IMG/VR virus record: IMGVR_UViG_3300046792_000244
Coordinates: 1-64,000 of that record
Source of the DNA: a virus
Length of the DNA: 64,000 nucleotides
Strand: one strand, 5' to 3'
A program made the position numbers and the translations under genes. Below, piece after piece: positions 59,365 to 64,000 of this stretch (positions are counted from its first letter, which is position 1; the number at the start of each line of letters is the position of its first letter). The notes under the pieces are model-generated. The model was not told the DNA's origin. It was given only the letters and a program-made list of their open reading frames with translations, and did not search any database.

Positions 59365-59865
59365 TCAGTGCTTCGGCTTGAAGGTGTGGTCGTACACCTT
59401 GACGGCTTCGGCGAGGTCGGCGATGAACCGCTTCGCCTTCAACTTCGCCAGCGCGTCTTCTGGCTTCTTCGCTACGAGGTCGCGTTGTGCCTGCGTCACC
59501 GTCTTGGTGGCGCCGTAGGTGCCGTCGAGCTTCTCGAAGACGATGCGGGTCTTCAGGTCTTTCTTCACCGCGCGCTCGACCAGCCACGCGTTGAAGAGGT
59601 CGCCGATCAGCATGTCGGCGTTCTGCTCAAGCGTGGTGCCGAAGCACTCGACGGGCGGCAGCGTCTTGGCGTAGGCGTTGATGCGCTTCTCCACATCCCA
59701 GTCGCTGTAGCGGTCGGGGCCGCCGTGCCCGTCGTTGCTGACCTCGCAGGCCTTCTTGCCGTCGATGTAGACGACAGCCGCGAAGGCGTTGGTCTCTTCG
59801 CTCAGTCGAGCGCAAAACGTGACGTTGCGGAGTTCGATCTTCATGGTGGCGGTTGCAGTGTTCAT
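59365..59865 (-). CDS. Early phage protein of unknown function
   Basis: The 166-residue product opens TATATMKIELRNVTFCARLS, has a beta domain (NAFAAVVYIDGKKACEVSND) and a helical C-terminal half. Similar proteins are common near phage early promoters. ATG at 59865; a second ATG lies 21 bases on. Unknown role. Confidence 0.55.
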   Translation of the reverse strand: MNTATATMKIELRNVTFCARLSEETNAFAAVVYIDGKKACEVSNDGHGGPDRYSDWDVEKRINAYAKTLPPVECFGTTLEQNADMLIGDLFNAWLVERAVKKDLKTRIVFEKLDGTYGATKTVTQAQRDLVAKKPEDALAKLKAKRFIADLAEAVKVYDHTFKPKH

Positions 59866-59908
59866 GGTCGTGCTTCCTTGTCGTGGGTTTGTTGTGGTGG
59901 GTGAGTGA

Positions 59909-60151
59909 TCAGAGGTAGAGGGCGGCGGCGGCGTTGAAGCCGATCCAGTTGCCCGCCTTGTCGAAGCCGCGACCGGCCAGCAGTTGCGCGGCGACCTTCT
60001 TGGCATCGACCCGGCCTTCGAGGATGGCGAGCAGCGCGTGGTGCCCGAGCAGTTGGCAGGTGCCTTCGACTTCCTCGGCGACATCGGCCGCGCTCTTCGC
60101 GGGGATGTACGGCGTGGCCTTTTTGGCGGTGCGGGTGGTGGTGGTGTTCAT
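59909..60151 (-). CDS. First gene of the early leftward operon
   Basis: The 80-residue product has a Thr/Lys-rich start, then helices (VEGTCQLLGHHALLAILEGR). It is the first gene after the divergent control region. Anti-repression or anti-host roles are common for such genes; function here unknown. Confidence 0.5.
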   Translation of the reverse strand: MNTTTTRTAKKATPYIPAKSAADVAEEVEGTCQLLGHHALLAILEGRVDAKKVAAQLLAGRGFDKAGNWIGFNAAAALYL

Positions 60152-60186
60152 CTCGTCTTCCTTGTCTGTCGTTGTTCGATGCCTTC

Positions 60187-60214
60187 ACTCTATCCGTTCG
60201 ACAACACTTGTCAA
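60187..60214 (-). promoter_or_regulatory. Early leftward promoter with perfect operator dyad
   Basis: On the minus strand, TTGACA (60209-60214) and TAGAGT (60187-60192) are 16 bases apart. The -35 overlaps GACAA-CAC-TTGTC (60200-60212, plus-strand reading), a perfect 13-base dyad that fits a dimeric regulator. Confidence 0.65.
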
Positions 60215-60275
60215 GCAAAAGAATGCCGACTTTTTCACGATCCCCCATTCAGGTGGTGGCATGTGTTGCCATTGC

Positions 60276-60304
60276 TTGACAAACGAGGCAGTGAAGGGCA
60301 GCAT
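60276..60304 (+). promoter_or_regulatory. Weak rightward promoter with CTTGACAA
   Basis: TTGACA at 60276-60281 lies in GCTTGACAA. The -10 candidate, CAGCAT (60299-60304), 17 bases on, is poor. The repressor-like gene begins 9 bases later, so this transcript would be leaderless; weak evidence. Confidence 0.35.
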
Positions 60305-60312
60305 CCGCAGCC

Positions 60313-60558
60313 ATGAAACCTCAAACCCTCAAAAACTGGTGCAAAGCGCGGCGTGGCCGAGCTGCTGCGCTTTCCATCCAACTCGGTTGCTCGCGCGAGT
60401 TCGTGCGGCAGATTTCAGTCGGCGAGCGGTCGATCTCGACCCACATGCTGAAACTGCTGCCGGCTGCCATTAAGTGCTGCGAAGCAATCGAGGCGCGAAC
60501 GCTCAAGGCGTCGATGACGCGCATTGAAGGCAACATGCCGACCGCGGTGCGTCGATGA
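60313..60558 (+). CDS. Cro/CI-type helix-turn-helix regulator
   Basis: The 81-residue product has a helix-turn-helix at about 17-45 (RAAALSIQLGCSREFVRQIS) and a basic N-terminus. It is the first rightward gene of the divergent region and the best candidate to bind the CTTGACAA dyads. No good ribosome-binding site is seen. A YdaS-like relative is possible. Confidence 0.7.
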   Translation: MKPQTLKNWCKARRGRAAALSIQLGCSREFVRQISVGERSISTHMLKLLPAAIKCCEAIEARTLKASMTRIEGNMPTAVRR

Positions 60559-60854
60559 TGCTTAGCCAGGAGCCGCGCGTTCTCGCGCTCTTCGCCAGCG
60601 GTTTCCGCGGCACGTGCAGCACCGCCGCCGTGCAACTTCGGATGGCAAAGCCGACGATCTACAAGCATGTGCGCGCGCTGGAATCGCGCGGCATCGTCAC
60701 CGTCGTCGATACCTGCGGAGACGCCGACATCTGGGCGCTTACGCGCGGCGGTGACGCCGACGTCGTACGTTCCGATGAAAACGTCGGCATGGTGGCACGC
60801 GCGCTCGCGTCTCGGCCTGCTCTGCACCTCTGGGCAATCGGTGAACTTCGATGA
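60555..60854 (+). CDS. Winged-helix-like putative regulator
   Basis: The 99-residue product starts at ATGA on the regulator's stop. It has CSTAAVQLRMAKPTIYKHVR and ALESRGIVTVVD, a typical winged-helix recognition helix and wing. A second regulator or a DNA-binding accessory. Confidence 0.65.
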   Translation: MMLSQEPRVLALFASGFRGTCSTAAVQLRMAKPTIYKHVRALESRGIVTVVDTCGDADIWALTRGGDADVVRSDENVGMVARALASRPALHLWAIGELR

Positions 60855-62611
60855 CTACGACGATCTTGACCGGTGATTGCCGGGCTGTGCTCGCTACCAT
60901 GGCCAGCGAGTCGATCGACTGCTGTGTGACTAGCCCACCGTACTACGGTTTGCGTTCGTATCTACCGGAAGGTCACCCGGACAAGGCGCTTGAGATCGGC
61001 AGCGAAGCCACGGTAGAGGAATGGGTGCAGGTGATGGTCGAGGTGTTCCGCGAAGTGCGGCGCGTCTTGAAACCGCAAGGCACCATCTTTCTGAACCTCG
61101 GCGACTCATACGCGGGTACGCGTGGCGCTGTGGCATCGTGGCCATCGGCTTCCTCGATCGAAGCGCGCGACATGGTTGCAAGTCGGCGTCGTGACAATGA
61201 GCCTATACCTCGCAGCGACACCAAGCAGCGCAACTACAAGCCGAAAGACATGCTCGGGCAACCCTGGCTCGTGGCGAAAGCGCTGCAACAGCCGTACTAC
61301 ACCGGCAAGATTCGTAGCGAGGCCGACCGCGTATGGCTCGCCGCGATCATCGACGGCGAGGGGTGCTTCTTCATTCACAAGCGCAAGGCTGGCGGTTTGA
61401 CGGGCTCGAAGTTCACGCGATCCGATGGTGAGGAAGTCAACTATGCGCGCACCGCTGATACGTTCGGCGTCGGTCTGGAAATCTGCAACACAAACAAAGC
61501 CATCATCGACCGCGTGCAGGCTATCGTAGGGGCCGGCAGCGTTAACACTCAAGGCCCTGAGCAGAACAACCGACGCAAGCAGATGATTTACCGTTGGCGC
61601 GTGTCGCCGAATGAGGCGAAGCGTGTGGCCCAGGAGTGCTACCCGCATCTTGTCGGCAAACAACACCAAGCGCGTTTGCTCTTCAATTGCCCATCAGCGG
61701 GTCAGGCTGGCGCAGCTGCTCATCAGGCCATGATGGATTTGCACAACGGCGTCGCCACTGCTGTCGATTACCCGCCGCCGCCTTCACTCTATGAGCCGGG
61801 CTTCTACCTGCGCCAAGAAATCATATGGGCGAAAAAAAACCCAATGCCGGAAAGCGCACGCGACAGGTTCACGAAGGCGCACGAGCACATCTTCTTGCTG
61901 TCGAAGTCGGAGCGCTACTACTTCAATTTCAAAGCCGTGCAGGAACCCGTGAGCGGCACCGCGAATGCTCGACGTGCCCTTCCCGACCCGAGCGGATGGG
62001 CACGCGGCAACGTGCATACGCCGGCAGCACACCAGACGGCGAAGCAACATCGCAAGACGAACAACGGCGTAGGCTTCGGTCACGGCTTTGATGCGCAGCC
62101 AAAGCCGCGCACGGTGGGCGTGAACCCGAAGGCAGCGATGGCCGGCCGCAACGACAGCGCATACACCGATGGCAAGAGCGAGTCGCTGGGTCGTGGGCCA
62201 GGCTGGCGGGTCAAGCAAAACGGCAGCATGAGCGAAGCCATCAGCGGCGCCCTGGTCGAGACACGCAACCCACGCACGGTGCAAGACATCGACGAAGACG
62301 AGTGGCTGCAGTTTCTCGCCTGGAAGGCTGAGCAGCAGGTGGCACCCGATGTGTGGAACATCCCGACGCACCCATTCAAGGGCGCGCACTTCGCCACCTT
62401 CCCGCCGGCGCTTGCCCGCAAATGCCTGCAGGCCGGGTGCCCGCCCGGCGGCCGCGTGCTCGACCCCTTCGGCGGCAGCGGCACCGTGGGCCTCGAAGCC
62501 GATCGGCTGCAGATGGACGCCGTGCTCATCGACCTCGACGCCCGCAACGAACCGATGGCGCGCGATCGCATCGAGGGCGACGGTTCACTTTTCGCCGAGG
62601 TGCAGTCATGA
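60851..62611 (+). CDS. DNA methyltransferase with inserted LAGLIDADG-type domain
   Basis: The 586-residue protein has SPPY (28-31) and FGGSG (540-544) of an amino-methyltransferase (N4-cytosine or N6-adenine). Between KALQ (about 143-146) and GFYLRQEIIWAKKNPMPES (317-335), where plain family members run straight on, there is an added domain with LAAIIDGEGC (163-172), a LAGLIDADG homing-endonuclease motif, and the later YPHLVGKQHQARLLF. No intein splice motifs are obvious, so the domain probably stays in the enzyme. Such inserts occur in other phage methyltransferases. Confidence 0.85.
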   Translation: MTTTILTGDCRAVLATMASESIDCCVTSPPYYGLRSYLPEGHPDKALEIGSEATVEEWVQVMVEVFREVRRVLKPQGTIFLNLGDSYAGTRGAVASWPSASSIEARDMVASRRRDNEPIPRSDTKQRNYKPKDMLGQPWLVAKALQQPYYTGKIRSEADRVWLAAIIDGEGCFFIHKRKAGGLTGSKFTRSDGEEVNYARTADTFGVGLEICNTNKAIIDRVQAIVGAGSVNTQGPEQNNRRKQMIYRWRVSPNEAKRVAQECYPHLVGKQHQARLLFNCPSAGQAGAAAHQAMMDLHNGVATAVDYPPPPSLYEPGFYLRQEIIWAKKNPMPESARDRFTKAHEHIFLLSKSERYYFNFKAVQEPVSGTANARRALPDPSGWARGNVHTPAAHQTAKQHRKTNNGVGFGHGFDAQPKPRTVGVNPKAAMAGRNDSAYTDGKSESLGRGPGWRVKQNGSMSEAISGALVETRNPRTVQDIDEDEWLQFLAWKAEQQVAPDVWNIPTHPFKGAHFATFPPALARKCLQAGCPPGGRVLDPFGGSGTVGLEADRLQMDAVLIDLDARNEPMARDRIEGDGSLFAEVQS

Positions 62612-62886
62612 CGCCGAAACGACCCGAGGGTGGCTGGCCATGGGAAGGCCGGCCGGGATTCTTCACCGAGCTCATGCGCGAGCACGACTGGCCACCGGGT
62701 TTCAAACCGACCCAGCTGGGCTTTCGTGAGCTCGACGACTTCACGCGCAGCCGCACGGCGGCCGCAGCACGCGACGTGCAGCTGTCGAACGGCCACACGG
62801 GCAGCATCGCCAACATGAGCCGGAAGGCAAACGAGCGCCTCGAGGCGACGCGCGACGCGGCCATCCGGCGAGCGAAGAAGCCATGA
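62608..62886 (+). CDS. Small basic protein
   Basis: The 92-residue product starts at ATGA on the methyltransferase stop. It is Trp/Arg/Pro-rich (RPEGGWPWEGRPGFF) and basic at the end. It lies between the methyltransferase and the PAPS-reductase-like gene. Unknown. Confidence 0.5.
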   Translation: MTPKRPEGGWPWEGRPGFFTELMREHDWPPGFKPTQLGFRELDDFTRSRTAAAARDVQLSNGHTGSIANMSRKANERLEATRDAAIRRAKKP

Positions 62887-63992
62887 GCATCAAACACGTC
62901 GTCAGCGTCAGCGGTGGCAAAGACAGCGCGGCGACGCTGCTGATTGCCCTGCATCGTTTCGGCCACGCCCGTGTGGTTCCCATCTTCTGCGACACCGGGA
63001 ACGAACACGAGCAAACCTACGAGTACCTGGGATACCTCGAAAGCGCCCTCGGCGTCGTGATCACGCGACTGCGCGCCGACTTCAGCGAGCAACTCATCGG
63101 CAAGCGCATGTTCATTGCACGCGATGTACGGAAAGCACGCGAATACAAGCGCGTGCCGAAGACCGATCGCAACGGCCAGCCCGTGTGGAAGCGCGACAAG
63201 CTCGGCGAGATCGTCAAGGAACCCGTGTATGAACTCGACGCCGACGGCAAGCCCACCGAGGTCGTCAAGGAATGGCGTCAGGTGCAACGCATGGGCTGGG
63301 ATGCTGGCCGCAAGGTGAAGTGGTCGAACAAGGCGAAGCGGCGCGCGCTGTCGGTGATGCAACCGAGCGGAAACCCGTTCCTCGACTTGTGCATGTGGAA
63401 GGGCCGGTTCCCGTCACGCAAGGCGCAGTTCTGCACCGAAGAGCTCAAGACGAACATGGCCGTCGAGTTCCAACTGGCCCTGATCGAGCAAGGCCACAAG
63501 GTCGTCAGCTGGCAGGGCGTGCGCCGCGATGAATCGTTCAACCGGCGCAACGTGCTGAAGTTTGAGGCTATCGGTGGCGGCATGTTTTGCTTTCGCCCGA
63601 TAGCCGATTGGTCGGCCGCTGATGTCTTCGCCTTCTGTGCACTGCACGGCCTCAAGCCGAACCCGCTCTACCTGCAAGACATGACGCGCGTCGGCTGCAT
63701 GCCGTGCATCAACGTGAACAAGCCCGAGCTCAAACAGATCGCGCTGCGCTTCGGCGAACACCTCGTGCGCATCAGCGACTGGGAATGGAAGGTCAGCATG
63801 GCGAGCAAGCGCGGCTTCTCGACGTTCATGGCCGATGCTCACGCAGCGAAAGACCGGCGCGTCATCTTCGCCGAGCTCAACATCTGGGAACGCGTGCGCT
63901 GGGCCAATACCTCGCGCGGCGGCCGTCAGTTCAGCCTCATCCCGGAAGAAGAGTCGAAGGCGTGCTCGAGCGCCTACGGCTTGTGCGAGTGA
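62883..63992 (+). CDS. PAPS reductase-family ATP-pyrophosphatase protein
   Basis: The 369-residue protein has the PP-loop SGGKDSAA (10-17), an ATP-pyrophosphatase motif shared by PAPS reductase, DndC and tRNA thiolation enzymes. A linker of about 75 residues follows the first domain, then FCTEELK and a CMPCINVN cluster. In phages these are often near DNA-modification genes and may activate or transfer sulfur. Substrate unknown. Starts at ATGA. The last 8 bases of the window follow it and hold a possible next start (ATG at 63997). Confidence 0.75.
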   Translation: MSIKHVVSVSGGKDSAATLLIALHRFGHARVVPIFCDTGNEHEQTYEYLGYLESALGVVITRLRADFSEQLIGKRMFIARDVRKAREYKRVPKTDRNGQPVWKRDKLGEIVKEPVYELDADGKPTEVVKEWRQVQRMGWDAGRKVKWSNKAKRRALSVMQPSGNPFLDLCMWKGRFPSRKAQFCTEELKTNMAVEFQLALIEQGHKVVSWQGVRRDESFNRRNVLKFEAIGGGMFCFRPIADWSAADVFAFCALHGLKPNPLYLQDMTRVGCMPCINVNKPELKQIALRFGEHLVRISDWEWKVSMASKRGFSTFMADAHAAKDRRVIFAELNIWERVRWANTSRGGRQFSLIPEEESKACSSAYGLCE

Positions 63993-64000
63993 CGACATGC

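Overview
The window is a nearly complete genome of a tailed double-stranded DNA phage of the long, probably non-contractile tail type (siphovirus-like). The evidence is a terminase, portal, capsid, head-tail joining, tail-tube, frameshifted tail chaperone, 1035-residue tape-measure, tail-tip and lysis order on the plus strand. The DNA is GC-rich throughout. This, the GH19-type endolysin, the two-component spanins and the Gram-negative style signal peptides suggest a high-GC proteobacterial host, but nothing here fixes the genus. No integrase, tRNA, rRNA, CRISPR array or insertion sequence was found.

Layout. (1) 0-4.3 kb, plus strand: a nuclease-like protein, a possible Mom/GNAT-like protein, two replication proteins (lambda O/P-like in position), a RuvC-like resolvase and small zinc-binding proteins. 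(2) 4.4-36.97 kb, plus strand: a ParB-domain/DNA methyltransferase fusion, then the packaging, head, tail and lysis genes. They are chained by 4-base ATGA/GTGA overlaps and interrupted by one strong terminator just after the major capsid gene. A 14-bp sequence identical to the core of the bacterial centromere site parS lies right after the large terminase gene. (3) 36.97-60.15 kb, minus strand: early and accessory genes. Recombination genes (RecE-like exonuclease, a probable partner protein, a coiled-coil protein) lie at 54-57.6 kb and small phage proteins fill 49.9-53.8 kb. (4) 60.2-64 kb, plus strand: a divergent control region with a small helix-turn-helix protein, a winged-helix-like protein, a second DNA methyltransferase interrupted by a LAGLIDADG-type domain, and a PAPS-reductase-family protein.

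The most striking part is the minus-strand block at 38.7-49.9 kb. It encodes what looks like a self-contained glycan-making and glycan-attaching pathway: an RmlB-type nucleotide-sugar 4,6-dehydratase, a DegT/DnrJ-type sugar aminotransferase, a NeuD/PglD-like N-acyltransferase, a Rieske oxygenase, an acyl carrier protein, a 3-oxoacyl-ACP synthase III, an SDR reductase, and a 653-residue glycosyltransferase resembling the HMW1C/O-GlcNAc-transferase (GT41) protein glycosyltransferases. Together these could make a nucleotide-activated 4-amino-4,6-dideoxyhexose, build a short hydroxyacyl group on the ACP to decorate its amine, and put the sugar on a protein. Small phage genes are interleaved among the enzymes and stop/start overlaps run through the whole block, so it looks like a settled phage module.

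Four minus-strand promoter-like sites at 42.4, 49.9, 56.7 and 60.2 kb share a dyad, CTTGACAA-NNN-TTG, that overlaps the -35 box. This suggests one phage regulator controls the early/accessory operons, including the glycan block.
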